64,000 nt of DNA from Nocardioides sp. S5 (lineage in GTDB: Bacteria; Actinomycetota; Actinomycetes; Propionibacteriales; Nocardioidaceae): positions 3,906,001-3,970,000 of the forward strand of contig NZ_CP022296.1 in NCBI RefSeq assembly GCF_017310035.1. The letters are read 5' to 3'. Shown here piece after piece: positions 17,521 through 26,606 of this stretch. The number at the start of each line of letters is the position of its first letter. Within the stretch, counting starts at the first letter, position 1. The notes below the pieces were generated by a model, which saw only the letters and a program-made list of their open reading frames with translations, had not been told where the DNA came from and did not search any database. Both the position numbers and the translations under genes were made by a program.

Positions 17521-17558
17521 GGCAGACCAACCGGGGAAAGTCAGGTCAAGCCTAGGGC
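17521..17558 (-). pseudogene. Duplicated fragment of the tRNA-Gln 5' end and its upstream region
   Basis: 17521-17537 is identical to 17456-17472 (17 bases of the tRNA D arm and acceptor), and CAAGCCTAGGGC at 17547-17558 repeats 17481-17492. The offset is 65-66 bases throughout, so one segment was duplicated. The rest of the tRNA is absent from the second copy. Confidence 0.75.
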
Positions 17559-17564
17559 GCGGAC

Positions 17565-17614
17565 GGGACGTCATGAGAACCGGCGGTCCGAACCGCCAGA
17601 TCCCATGACGTCCC
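17565..17614. repeat. Nested perfect inverted repeat
   Basis: Outer arms GGGACGTCATG (17565-17575) and CATGACGTCCC (17604-17614); inner arms GGCGGT (17582-17587) and ACCGCC (17592-17597). It forms a strong hairpin between the tRNA region and the next gene. It could be a terminator or the footprint of a small mobile repeat. No second copy was seen in the window. Confidence 0.7.
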
Positions 17615-17660
17615 CCGCAGGTGTGAGGACAGCCCGACCGCCGGGGTGTTGCATGGCCGG

Positions 17661-18149
17661 ATGAAAGGTCCCGTCGTGGCGTCGCTGGCGTTCTTCGCGG
17701 TGGCGATCGGCCTGGCCGGGTTCGTCGCGGTCGCCACCGAGGTCACGGGCGAGAACCCGATCAGCTCCACCGACGTGGGCGAGCGCTCGCGCGTCCACCA
17801 GCTCGACACGGGCGACTGCTTCGACGTCGGTCCGACCTACGACGCGAGCCAGGACGTGACCGTCCTCGACTGCGACGAGCCGCACGACTCCGAGGTCGTG
17901 TGGACCGACAACTTCAGCACCTACGGCAGCGACGGCGACGAGGCGGCCCGCGAGGCGGTGGACGAGGCCGAGGGCGTGTGCCGCGAGCGCTTCGAGGCGT
18001 ACGTCGACGCGCTGCCGGCGGGCTCGGGCGTGGAGCTGCGCCCCTATCTGGACGGCGGCATCGAGCGGATGCGGGACCTGGGCACCGACGAGACGCGGTG
18101 GCAGGTCGCGTGCGTGGCGTGGAGCGCGGACGGTCGCTTCGGCGGCTGA
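17661..18149 (+). CDS. Septum-formation-like extracytoplasmic protein
   Basis: 162 residues from the ATG at 17661 (a GTG at 17646 would add five). One N-terminal membrane segment (VVASLAFFAVAIGLAGFVAVA) is followed by HQLDTGDCFDVG, TVLDCDEPHDSEVV and a Cys-containing VCRERFEAYV. This Cys-paired pattern is typical of the 'septum formation' (DUF4190-associated) domain common in actinobacterial membrane and lipoproteins. Four Cys suggest two disulfides outside the membrane. Function unknown. Confidence 0.75.
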   Translation: MKGPVVASLAFFAVAIGLAGFVAVATEVTGENPISSTDVGERSRVHQLDTGDCFDVGPTYDASQDVTVLDCDEPHDSEVVWTDNFSTYGSDGDEAAREAVDEAEGVCRERFEAYVDALPAGSGVELRPYLDGGIERMRDLGTDETRWQVACVAWSADGRFGG

Positions 18150-18229
18150 ACCGATCTTCACCACACCTCCACACGTCTCGGGGCCATCCCTGATGCCGGG
18201 GGTCGGTCCCGACCGCTAGCGTGGCCGGT

Positions 18230-19216
18230 GTGACGGGGGAACACGCAGGACACGCGGGAGTGGTGCACCAAGGAGCGCTGCAGGTCATCACGACCGCAGG
18301 ACTCACCAAGCACTACGGGACGGTCCACGCGCTGACCGACCTCACGGTCGCGGTCGGCGCGGGCGTGACCGGCCTCGTCGGCGCCAACGGTGCCGGCAAG
18401 TCGACGCTCATCAAGATCCTGCTGGGGCTCCTCGAGCCGACCGGCGGACATGCGAGCGTGCTGGGCCACGACATCGAGCAGGGCGGGCAGGAGATCCGCC
18501 GGCTCGTCGGCTACATGCCCGAGCACGACTGCCTGCCGCCCGACGTCAGCGCGAGCGACTTCGTGGTCCACATGGCCCGGATGTCCGGCCTCGGGTCGAG
18601 CGCGGCCCGCGAGCGCGCCGCAGACGTGCTGCGCCACGTGGGCCTCGACGAGGAGCGCTACCGGCCGATGGGCGGCTACTCCACCGGCATGAAGCAGCGC
18701 GCCAAGCTCGCCCAGGCCCTCGCCCACGACCCGCAGCTGGTGTTCCTCGACGAGCCCACCAACGGCCTCGACCCGGCGGCCCGCACCGACATGCTGCGTC
18801 TGGTGGAGCGCATCGGCAGCGACTTCGGCATCGCCGTCCTCGTCACCTCCCACCTGCTCGGCGAGCTCGAGCAGGTCAGTGACCACGTGATCGTGCTCGA
18901 CGGCGGCCACCTCCTTCGCTCCAGCGCGACCGGCGACTTCCTCCAGCGCACCGGCAGCCTGCTGGTGGAGGTCGTCGGCACCGAGACCGAGCGCGACCGG
19001 CTGGGCGAGGCGCTCGCACGGCGCGGCCTCACCTGCCGGCCGCGTGGCCCCATGGTCTCGATCGACCCGCCCCCACCCGAGCTCGCCCGCGAGGGCGCGG
19101 CGCACGACCTGATCCGCGACGTCGCCGCCGAGCTCGGCCTCGGCCTGATGCGGCTGCAGCCCGACCGCGGCCACCTCGAGGACGTCTTCCTCCAGGAGGG
19201 TGCAACCCATGCCTGA
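18230..19216 (+). CDS. ABC transporter ATP-binding protein (first of two)
   Basis: 328 residues. Walker A GANGAGKST at about 51-59, signature YSTGMKQRAKLAQALAHDP, Walker B LVFLDEPTNGLDP and H-loop SHL are intact. The C-terminal extension of about 100 residues is a regulatory region typical of the DrrA/YhaQ-like exporter class. The GTG at 18230 was chosen because TAGCGT ends 7 bases before it; GTG at 18221 or 18260 are alternatives. It begins a four-gene operon with overlapping ends (two ATPases alternating with two permeases). Confidence 0.88.
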   Translation: MTGEHAGHAGVVHQGALQVITTAGLTKHYGTVHALTDLTVAVGAGVTGLVGANGAGKSTLIKILLGLLEPTGGHASVLGHDIEQGGQEIRRLVGYMPEHDCLPPDVSASDFVVHMARMSGLGSSAARERAADVLRHVGLDEERYRPMGGYSTGMKQRAKLAQALAHDPQLVFLDEPTNGLDPAARTDMLRLVERIGSDFGIAVLVTSHLLGELEQVSDHVIVLDGGHLLRSSATGDFLQRTGSLLVEVVGTETERDRLGEALARRGLTCRPRGPMVSIDPPPPELAREGAAHDLIRDVAAELGLGLMRLQPDRGHLEDVFLQEGATHA

Positions 19217-20098
19217 GATCCCGACCGAGAGTCCCCGCACCGGAGTCATCCACGACCTCGGCTACCGCCGCTACGACGGGCCGCGCGACGGCTCCGCGAC
19301 GATCGCCCGCACGCTCTTCACCACCGGCCTGCGCCACGCGTACGGCCTGGGGCGCTCGGGCAAGTCGAAGGTCATGCCGTTCCTGCTGCTCGCGATGTCG
19401 GTGCTGCCGGCCACGATCGTCGTCGGGGTCCTCGTCCTCACCCCCGCCACGTCGCTGCCGGTGTCCTACGCCGACTACACCAACCAGACCCAGCTGCTCG
19501 TCAGTCTCTTCGCCGCCTCGCAGGCGCCGGTGCTCTTCTCCCGCGACCTGCGCCACCGCTCGATCGTGCTCTACCTCGCCCGTCCCCTCGGCGCGACCGC
19601 CTTCGCGCTCGTGCGCTGGCTGTCGATGACCGTCGCGCTCTGGGCCTTCACCCTGGTGCCGACGGTCCTGCTCCTCGTCGGTGCACTGCTGGCCGGCCTC
19701 GACACGAGCGACCAGGTCACCGGGATGCTCAAGGCGGTGGTGCTCCAGGCGGGGCTGGCGGCGCTCGTCGCCGGCATCACCGGCGTCATCTCCTCGGTGT
19801 CGCTGCGTCGCGGCTTCGCCGTCGTCGGCTCGGTGATGGCCCTGATCGTCCTCACCGGGGTGGTCACCGCGGTCCAGGCCATCTCGGCCAGCGAGGGTGC
19901 CGACTCCGCCTCCGTCGGCGTCGGCCTGGCCTCCCCCTGGTCGCTCTACAGCGGGTTGGCGAATGCCTGGGACGCCGGGATCACCACGCAGGTGCCCGTC
20001 GACGGCGCCTGGGTCCCGGCCTACGTCCTGGTGGCGCTCCTGCTGAGCGGCGGCTGCCTGCTCGGGCTGGTCGCCCGCTTCCGGAAGGTGGGCTCGCG

Positions 20099-20102
<4 letters not shown>
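19209..20102 (+). CDS. ABC transporter permease (ABC-2 type)
   Basis: 297 residues, with about six membrane helices between residues 55 and 290. The cytoplasmic N-terminus IHDLGYRRYDGPRDG is the conserved start of a family of actinobacterial ABC-2 permeases. AGGAGGGT 7 bases upstream supports the ATG at 19209, which overlaps the ATPase stop by 8 bases. It probably pairs with the preceding ATPase as an exporter of unknown substrate. Confidence 0.85.
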
Positions 20103-21006
<904 letters not shown>

Positions 21007-21010
<4 letters not shown>

Positions 21011-21720
21011 CCTCCGCAGTGTTCAACCCCACCATCGCCAAGCTCGCGCTCCAGGCCCTGCTGGGCCGGCGGCGCTTCTTCCTGCTGCTGGCCTTCCCGG
21101 TCCTGCTGATCGGGCTCGTCGCGCTGGTCACCGCCCTCACCGACGGCGACGCCGCCTACGAGATCCTGCCCGGGCTGGGCTATCCGCTCGTGCTGCCGCT
21201 CGTCGCGATCCTCGCGGCCTCCTCGGTGCTGGGCCCGGAGGTCGACGACGGCTCGATCGCCTACCTGCTGTCCAAGCCGGTGAACCGCTACGGCATCGCG
21301 ATCAGCAAGTGGCTGGTCGCGCTCTCCGCGACGCTGGTGGCCGGCGCGATGCCGATCCTCGTCGCCGCGCTCATCACCGGCGACGGCACCCGGGCGACCG
21401 CGCTGTTCATCGGCGCGGCCGTCGCGGGGACGGCGTACTCGGCGCTCTTCCTCGCCATCTCGGCCGTCACCCGCCACGCCGTCATCGCGTCGCTGATGTT
21501 CGTGCTGATCTGGGAGAGCCTGCTCGGCAACCTCTTCACGGGCGTGGCCTGGCTCAGCATCGGCCAGTGGGGCCTGCGCATCGGCCACGAGCTCTCCGAC
21601 CAGCTGCCCGACCCGGCCAACCTGCCGTGGGCGATCGGCGCCAGTGCCGTGGTGACGCTCGTCGGCGTGTGGTTCGCCGGCGACCGGCTGCGGTCGTTCT
21701 CGCTGCGCGGCGAGGACTGA
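21007..21720 (+). CDS. ABC transporter permease (second)
   Basis: 237 residues with about six membrane helices. The motif LGPEVDDGSIAYLLSKPVNRYGIAISKW near residue 78 is the characteristic cytoplasmic loop of ABC-2 permeases (PEREsGTl-like). It overlaps the second ATPase by 4 bases. Last gene of the operon; convergent with the minus-strand effector cluster after 22 bases. Confidence 0.85.
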
Positions 21721-21742
21721 GCGCCGCGGCGGGCGTTGGTCG

Positions 21743-22114
21743 TCAGGTCCTCGGGCTGCGCCAGACGCGCACTGCCTGGACGAGCAGGTAGACCGCGGGG
21801 ACACCGAGCAGCACGCCCCACAGCCAGCTCCCCTCGACCGCTCCGACGACGCCGGTGATCCCCGCCCAGGCCCCGAGCAGACCGAGGGTGGCGGCACCGA
21901 TCGTGCGAGCGAGCACGGAGCCCGGTGCAGGCGCCCGGCTGGCGACGACGGCGCCGAGCAGGGAGAGCACGCCGAAGAAGACGAAGGCCGACGCCCAGGC
22001 ACGCCCGAAGGCGCTCTCCACCTCGATGACGAGCCCCACCCCGAGCCCGATGGCGAGCAGCCCTGCCAGCAGGGCGAAACCTGCCTGCACGGTGCCGATC
22101 CTGCGACGTGCCAT
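21743..22114 (-). CDS. Four-helix membrane protein, possible immunity protein
   Basis: 123 residues that are almost all membrane: about four helices (VQAGFALLAGLLAIGLGVGLVI, AFVFFGVLSLLGAVVAS, TIGAATLGLLGAWAGITGVVG, WLWGVLLGVPAVYLLVQAV). Its ATG overlaps the stop of the 422-residue gene by one base. Position last in the cluster, small size and membrane location fit an immunity protein for a membrane-active effector, by analogy with LXG/glycine-zipper toxins. This role is inferred, not shown. Confidence 0.6.
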   Translation of the reverse strand: MARRRIGTVQAGFALLAGLLAIGLGVGLVIEVESAFGRAWASAFVFFGVLSLLGAVVASRAPAPGSVLARTIGAATLGLLGAWAGITGVVGAVEGSWLWGVLLGVPAVYLLVQAVRVWRSPRT

Positions 22115-23382
22115 CAGCTGAACCACCCTCCGATCGTCTCGCCGACGCCCGAGACGCCGTCGACGATTGCCTCCCCCGTGTCCTGCAGGGCGTCGACGCC
22201 CTCGTTCCACGCCTCGCCCACGTCGGGGCCGTTCTCGAACAGCGAGTCGATGGCACCGTCAGTGAAGATGGCGACGCCGGCGCCGATGACGGTGCCAACC
22301 ACGGCACCGACGGCGGTGCCGACGCCCGGCACCACCGAGCCTGCCGTCGCCCCGATCAGGGCGGCGGTCCCGACACTGGCACCGAAGCCGGCCGCGGCGC
22401 CGAGCCCGGCGGAGACTCCCTGCGACACGATGATCTGCTCGGTGGTCTCACCCTCCTGCCAGTCGTTGTAGGCGCCGAGCCCGAGGCCGAGCGGACCGAG
22501 GATCTTGCCGGCGCGACCGAGGTAGCGCAGGGTCCGGGAGTCCGCGACCTCCTGGGACTGTCGCAACAGGTCCTCTGCCTCGTCGAGCTTGCCCTGGACC
22601 GCCAGACGATCGGCCTCGAGCCGTGCCTCGTCGAGGGTCTGGAAGAAGAACCACTTGCGCTTCATGTAGCGCTCGGGGTTGGCCTGCAGGTCGGCGACCG
22701 CGCGGCCGGCCTCCTCGACGAGCTCGGTCGCCGAGGTCAGCAACCGCGACTGCGTGAGGGAGATCGTGGCACCGATGACTCCGGCCGCGCTGTCGCCCAC
22801 GATGTCGCTGAGGGTGACGATCCACGCGGCGTGCGTGCCGGGGAGGTACTGGTCCTGCAGCTCGCGGCAGGCGGTGGCGTAGTAGCGGTCGATGCGGGCG
22901 GCCTCGGTGGCAGCGGCGTCGTAGGCCCGCAGCAGCTTCTGGTGGTCGTTGTAGTCCCCGACGCGTGCCTCGTAGTCGGCGACCTCCTCCGGCGTGCCCT
23001 CGAAGGTCGTCGGCGGGCGGGCCGGACCCGCACCGGGGTGCTGCACCACGAAGCCGGTCACGCTGAGGCCCTCGCCGCGCGCGAGCGTGCGTACGTCCCC
23101 CATCTGCTCCTGGGCGCGCTGGAGCTTCTCGGCGAAGTCGTCGAGGTCGCCGGCCATCGTGGTCGCCGCCGTGGAGAGGTCGTCGCTGGAGTCGCGGATC
23201 CCGCGAGCGACGGCGACGAACTCCGACCCGGCCGTGGACTCCCAGCGCATCTCGGCGTCGCGGCGCGCACCGTTGGCAGCATCGGCAACGTCGGTGAGCT
23301 CGGCCGCGAGACTCGTGCGCAGCCACGTCGCCGCGCGCCGGACGCTGGTCGGGGAGCCCTCGATCTCGGTGTCGACGCTCAC
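22114..23382 (-). CDS. Candidate type VII-secreted effector with glycine-zipper C-terminus
   Basis: 422 residues, not a named family. Residues 1-105 are helical and WXG100/LXG-like (SVRRAATWLRTSLAAELTDVADAA, then MAGDLDDFAEKLQRAQEQMGDVRTLA). A central helical part includes TPEEVADYEARVGDYNDHQKLL. From about residue 335 the sequence becomes a glycine/alanine zipper (GLGAAAGFGASVG, GTAVGAVVGTVIGAGVAIF) able to insert in membranes. The start overlaps the 98-residue gene (GTGA) and the end overlaps a membrane-protein gene. The arrangement recalls pore-forming LXG toxins with a small helper and membrane immunity protein. No secretion machinery genes lie in the window. Confidence 0.6.
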   Translation of the reverse strand: MSVDTEIEGSPTSVRRAATWLRTSLAAELTDVADAANGARRDAEMRWESTAGSEFVAVARGIRDSSDDLSTAATTMAGDLDDFAEKLQRAQEQMGDVRTLARGEGLSVTGFVVQHPGAGPARPPTTFEGTPEEVADYEARVGDYNDHQKLLRAYDAAATEAARIDRYYATACRELQDQYLPGTHAAWIVTLSDIVGDSAAGVIGATISLTQSRLLTSATELVEEAGRAVADLQANPERYMKRKWFFFQTLDEARLEADRLAVQGKLDEAEDLLRQSQEVADSRTLRYLGRAGKILGPLGLGLGAYNDWQEGETTEQIIVSQGVSAGLGAAAGFGASVGTAALIGATAGSVVPGVGTAVGAVVGTVIGAGVAIFTDGAIDSLFENGPDVGEAWNEGVDALQDTGEAIVDGVSGVGETIGGWFS

Positions 23383-23675
23383 GGCTCCATCGCCCGCCGG
23401 ATGTCGTCCATCCCCGCCGAGGAGTCGGCGTCGGCGCGCTCGTAGTAGCTGCGCGCGAGCCTGACGTTCTCCGCCGATCCGCTCAGCGCGGTCGACACGT
23501 TGCCGGCGCTGGTGACGATCTGGCCGAGCATGCTCGCGACCACGGCCGTCATCGGGCCCGCGTCGATCCCGCGCGGCACGCTCCCCGAGAGGCCCTCGAG
23601 CCCACTGGCGGCGGTGTCGAACGCCGCGGCGATGGAGCCGAGCGTCGCCGGGTCGACGTGGATGCCGCCGCTCAC
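23379..23675 (-). CDS. Small helical protein with YxxxD motif, type VII secretion partner-like
   Basis: 98 residues, two long helices (PATLGSIAAAFDTAASGLEGLSGS and TAVVASMLGQIVTSAGNVSTALSGS), the size and shape of ESX-type substrates and LXG helper proteins. The C-terminus contains YERAD, which fits the YxxxD secretion signal of type VII substrates. There is no WXG. It overlaps the downstream effector-like gene by 4 bases and the upstream gene by 4 bases. Confidence 0.65.
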   Translation of the reverse strand: MSGGIHVDPATLGSIAAAFDTAASGLEGLSGSVPRGIDAGPMTAVVASMLGQIVTSAGNVSTALSGSAENVRLARSYYERADADSSAGMDDIRRAMEP

Positions 23676-23986
23676 GACGCCGCCGATCCGGCGTCGGCGC
23701 CCGTGTCGTCGCGCAGGCCCGGGTCGATGTCGAGGAAGAGCAGGTCGTAGGGGGACTGCTCGTGGATGCGCTGGAGCGCGGGCACGTCGCACAGCAGCCA
23801 GGGGGCGTCGGGGAGGTACCAGCGGTGCAGCCGGTCGATCGCGGAGTAGGTGTAGAGCGCCGTGCGGCCGTCCTCGACGCGGTGCATCAGCACGCGCCGT
23901 GCAGCGGCGTCGGGCTCGTCGGTCGTCGGCACGTAGACGACCGGCGGCAGCTGGGGCCGGGGGTCGACGTCCGTCGGGTCACTCAT
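23672..23986 (-). CDS. SAV_915/SseB-like small protein
   Basis: 104 residues from the ATG at 23986. The pattern VVYVPTTDEPDAAARRVLMHRVEDGRTALYTYSAIDRLHRW..PWLLCDVPALQRI matches the short SseB/SAV_915-type domain (DGR.ALxxYT.lDRL), found often beside type VII secretion genes in actinobacteria. Function unknown. It overlaps the small YxxxD protein gene by 4 bases. A longer start (24025) is possible but has no better signal. Confidence 0.6.
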   Translation of the reverse strand: MSDPTDVDPRPQLPPVVYVPTTDEPDAAARRVLMHRVEDGRTALYTYSAIDRLHRWYLPDAPWLLCDVPALQRIHEQSPYDLLFLDIDPGLRDDTGADAGSAAS

Positions 23987-24021
23987 GTCGCAGGCATCCG
24001 TTCGTCGGGCGGGGACCGGGC

Positions 24022-24801
24022 TCAAGCACGTCTGCCCGTTCGCCGGGTAGCCAAACGTGACGCACCTTCCCGACCGGGGCGGACGACGACCTGCGCGTCG
24101 AGCCAGTCGGCGAGGTCGCCCGCCCGGTGGCCGGTGTCGGAGCAGTCGAGGACGAGGATGTCACGAGCGCCGCTCGAGCGACGCCACGGCCAGGGCGCGA
24201 AGGAGCCGTCGGCGTCGCGGGCGAGGCTCACGACCAGACGGCGCCCGCGGCCACGGGCCGCGACCACGTCCGCGCGGGCGGCACGGGCGCGTCCGGTCGG
24301 CGAGTCGACCACCAGCTCGGTGTCGGTGAGCCACAGCGCCGGCCGGCGGCGCCGCCCCAGCACGACGAGGGCGATGCGGCCGGCGAACCAGAGCCCGACC
24401 GCTCCGGGCACCAGGCCGACCAGCGCCCAGTCGCCACCGGCACGCACACCCGCCACCGCCAGCGCGAGGCCGAGCACGCCCAGGCCGGCGTCGAGCGCCA
24501 CGGCGTGCCACCACGGTGCGCGAGCCGAGTGCAGCACCGTCGCAGGTGCGCCGTCCAGTGTCGCGGGGGCCAGCGTCGGATGCCGCCGGGTCGCGGCGGC
24601 GAGGACGGCGAGGACGGCGGTGACCGCGACGGCCCAGCAGGTGTAGACCACGACCAGCCACAACCCGACCGGACGGGTGCCGTCGAGCTCCGGCGTCGCG
24701 ACGGCGACGAGCAGGACTCCAGCCGCGGCCAGCCCCAGGTTCACCGCGACCTCGCCCCAGCGCTCGCCCGGGCGGATCGCGACAGCGGGCGGGGAGTCCA
24801 T
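24022..24801 (-). CDS. Membrane protein with C-terminal PH-like domain
   Basis: 259 residues. Four membrane helices between about 17 and 160, then a cytoplasmic domain beginning ALWLTDTELVVDSPTGRARAARADVVAARGRGRRLVVSL, typical of bacterial PH-like (bPH2) domains. TATGCT lies six bases before the ATG, so it is probably leaderless. It heads the effector cluster (35 bases before the SAV_915-like gene) and is divergent from the ligase 5' fragment. Confidence 0.65.
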   Translation of the reverse strand: MDSPPAVAIRPGERWGEVAVNLGLAAAGVLLVAVATPELDGTRPVGLWLVVVYTCWAVAVTAVLAVLAAATRRHPTLAPATLDGAPATVLHSARAPWWHAVALDAGLGVLGLALAVAGVRAGGDWALVGLVPGAVGLWFAGRIALVVLGRRRRPALWLTDTELVVDSPTGRARAARADVVAARGRGRRLVVSLARDADGSFAPWPWRRSSGARDILVLDCSDTGHRAGDLADWLDAQVVVRPGREGASRLATRRTGRRA

Positions 24802-24830
24802 CGCACCAGCATAGGAAGCCCCCACGGGCA

Positions 24831-24845
24831 TAGGCTCGCACCATG
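24831..24845 (+). promoter_or_regulatory. Original leaderless promoter of the DNA ligase gene
   Basis: TAGGCT (24831-24836), six bases, then the ATG at 24843. It now drives only the stranded 5' fragment, because the element replaced the downstream part of the gene. Confidence 0.55.
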
Positions 24846-24959
24846 GACCTCCCCGTGATGCCACCGGTGCAGCCGATGCTCGCCAAGAGCGTCAGCGGCG
24901 TGCCGGACCCGGCCAAGCACGGCGGGCTGAGCTTCGAGCCGAAGTGGGACGGCTTCTGA
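24843..24959 (+). pseudogene. Stranded 5' fragment of the ATP-dependent DNA ligase gene
   Basis: 38 codons: MDLPVMPPVQPMLAKSV, then a 14-residue host-type segment and EPKWDGF, ending at TGA 24957-24959 that belongs to the inserted element. The first 17 residues match the intact ligase gene at 36014 at 16 positions, and EPKWDGF is identical. The fragment stops right at the adenylation motif KWDG. This is the original host start, cut off by insertion of the element at 24948-24949. Confidence 0.92.
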
Positions 24960-24973
24960 GTTTTTTGTACGTA
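24942..24973 (+). other. attL of the integrated element
   Basis: The shared core AAGTGGGACGG (24942-24952) is followed on the element side by the arm TTTGTACGTA (24964-24973). The same core is at 36113-36123, preceded by the inverted arm TACGTACAAA (36095-36104). Joining the two element ends gives a 50-bp attP whose centre falls between G24948 and A24949, predicting a GA crossover dinucleotide in the Asp codon of KWDG. Confidence 0.85.
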
Positions 24974-24992
24974 ATCCGTTTATGCTCAGTCT

Positions 24993-26600
24993 ATGAGCGC
25001 TCGACGAACCCCTGCAAGCACGACGTCGCGGCTGGGTGTGGGCTACACGCGGTACTCGACCGAGGAGCAGGGCTCGACGGCTGAGCAGCGAGCGATCAAC
25101 GAGATGGTCGCGGCCGATCACGGGGTCACATTGCTGGAGACGTTCACGGACGAGGGCGTCTCCCGTACGCTCACCGACCGGCCGGGTCTTCAGGAGTTGT
25201 TCGACTATCTGGAGGCTCGCCGCGATGTGCGGTACCTGTTGGTCAACGAGCTGGAACGCATCACGGCCGGCGTGGGTCAGCGCCAGAAGATCACGTCGTT
25301 GTGCAAGCGTCTCGGGATCACGCTGGTAGCCGAGGACATCGGACTCATCGACCCGCATGACGAGGACGCGATGTACGACGCGGACGTGCGCGCGGTCAAC
25401 GCCAAGGGGGAGGTGTTGAAGGTCCGGCGACGTACGCGCAGGAACCTGCGGGCCAAGGTGGTTGCCGGGTCGACGGTGGCGATGCGCCCGCCGTATGGGG
25501 TGCGGATGAAGCCGCTTGTCATCGAGGGCGTGGAGTTGCCATCCGGGATGCCGGCGTTCGTCAATGGCCGCAAGGTCCGCTCAGGCGTGCCCGAGCTGCA
25601 TCCCGAGGAGTACCCGTGGTTGGTCCAGATGTTCACTTGGGCCGATGAGGGCCTGTCGGTGGAGGAGATCGCGCGTCGGCTGACGCGAGAGGGTGTGCCG
25701 ACCAAGACGGGCAAGGATGCGTGGCCGCCGAACTCGATCGCCGGGATTCTGGACAACCCGTTCTACAAGGGTGAGCTGATCTGGGGACGCCAGCAGGTGC
25801 TGCGGGATGAGAACGGTAAGCCGTATCTGGAACAGCGGGGCGAAGATGACCCTGGCCGGGTGATACGCGAGTCCCCATTGGGGGCGATCGTCGACTCGGA
25901 GTTGTGGGATCGGGTCAACGCGCGGAGGCTCTCGGCGCGCGGCCAGAAGAACAGGGACAAGAAGGCCACCCCGGAGAACGTGCTGGACGGGATCGTGTTT
26001 TGCGGGCGGTGCGGGCACCGGATGTACACGCGGATCGACAACCCTCGCAGCCACAAGACCGTGCGCATCCGGTTCTATTGCCCCGGCAAGCGGCCGGGCA
26101 TGATCCCGCGCGCCGGATACAGCCCCTGCGAGAAGGTCAACACGATCCTGGCCGACAACATCATCAAGGGCATCGCTTCGCAACCGATCCGCGGCGGGAA
26201 GACCGTCGAGGTGCACGTGACGCGCGGCGTCGCCGCTGACGCGGACGCGGAGAAGAAGCGCAACCGGCTCCATGCCCGGATCAGGGAGGCCGAGGCGGAG
26301 TGGGCCAATGCCAAGCGGCTCGCCCTCAAGGGGCTGCTCGATGACGATGACGTCGCGGCGGTCAAGGCCGACACGGAGGCGATCACCTCCGAGGCCCGGA
26401 CCGCGCTCGAGGAGCTGGACCAGGCCGGCAGGGTCGAGGTGGTGCCGTTCACCGGGACCGTGGCCGACAGGTTCGCCGAGCTGGTCGACGGGTTAAGCGA
26501 CGAGGAGGTCCCGGCCGAGCTTCGGAAGGCACTGCTACGCGACTTCGGCATCACCCGCATCTACATCGACAACCCACGCGTTCGAGTCGAGCTGCTGTAG
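24993..26600 (+). CDS. Large serine integrase of the element
   Basis: 535 residues. Catalytic resolvase domain at the N-terminus: YTRYSTEEQ with nucleophile Ser22, followed by FTDEGVSRTLTDRPGLQELFDYL and LLVNELERI. A recombinase domain follows (EEIARRLTREGVPTKTGKDAWPPNSIAGILDNPFYKGEL), then a zinc-ribbon domain with Cys pairs in FCGRCGHRM and later FYCPG and PCEKV, and a coiled-coil segment (KKRNRLHARIREAEAEWANAKRLAL). This is the architecture of phiC31/TP901-type integrases that recombine attP and attB without host factors. It lies at the element's left edge, 20 bases from the attL arm, with TATGCT six bases before its ATG. Confidence 0.95.
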   Translation: MSARRTPASTTSRLGVGYTRYSTEEQGSTAEQRAINEMVAADHGVTLLETFTDEGVSRTLTDRPGLQELFDYLEARRDVRYLLVNELERITAGVGQRQKITSLCKRLGITLVAEDIGLIDPHDEDAMYDADVRAVNAKGEVLKVRRRTRRNLRAKVVAGSTVAMRPPYGVRMKPLVIEGVELPSGMPAFVNGRKVRSGVPELHPEEYPWLVQMFTWADEGLSVEEIARRLTREGVPTKTGKDAWPPNSIAGILDNPFYKGELIWGRQQVLRDENGKPYLEQRGEDDPGRVIRESPLGAIVDSELWDRVNARRLSARGQKNRDKKATPENVLDGIVFCGRCGHRMYTRIDNPRSHKTVRIRFYCPGKRPGMIPRAGYSPCEKVNTILADNIIKGIASQPIRGGKTVEVHVTRGVAADADAEKKRNRLHARIREAEAEWANAKRLALKGLLDDDDVAAVKADTEAITSEARTALEELDQAGRVEVVPFTGTVADRFAELVDGLSDEEVPAELRKALLRDFGITRIYIDNPRVRVELL

Positions 26601-26606
26601 GGGGTG

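Noticed and set aside
17391..17558. tRNA-Gln as integration site of the 24.9-36.1 kb element
   Set aside because: The element ends map precisely to the ligase motif, 7 kb away, and the tRNA duplication shares no sequence with the element's att core.
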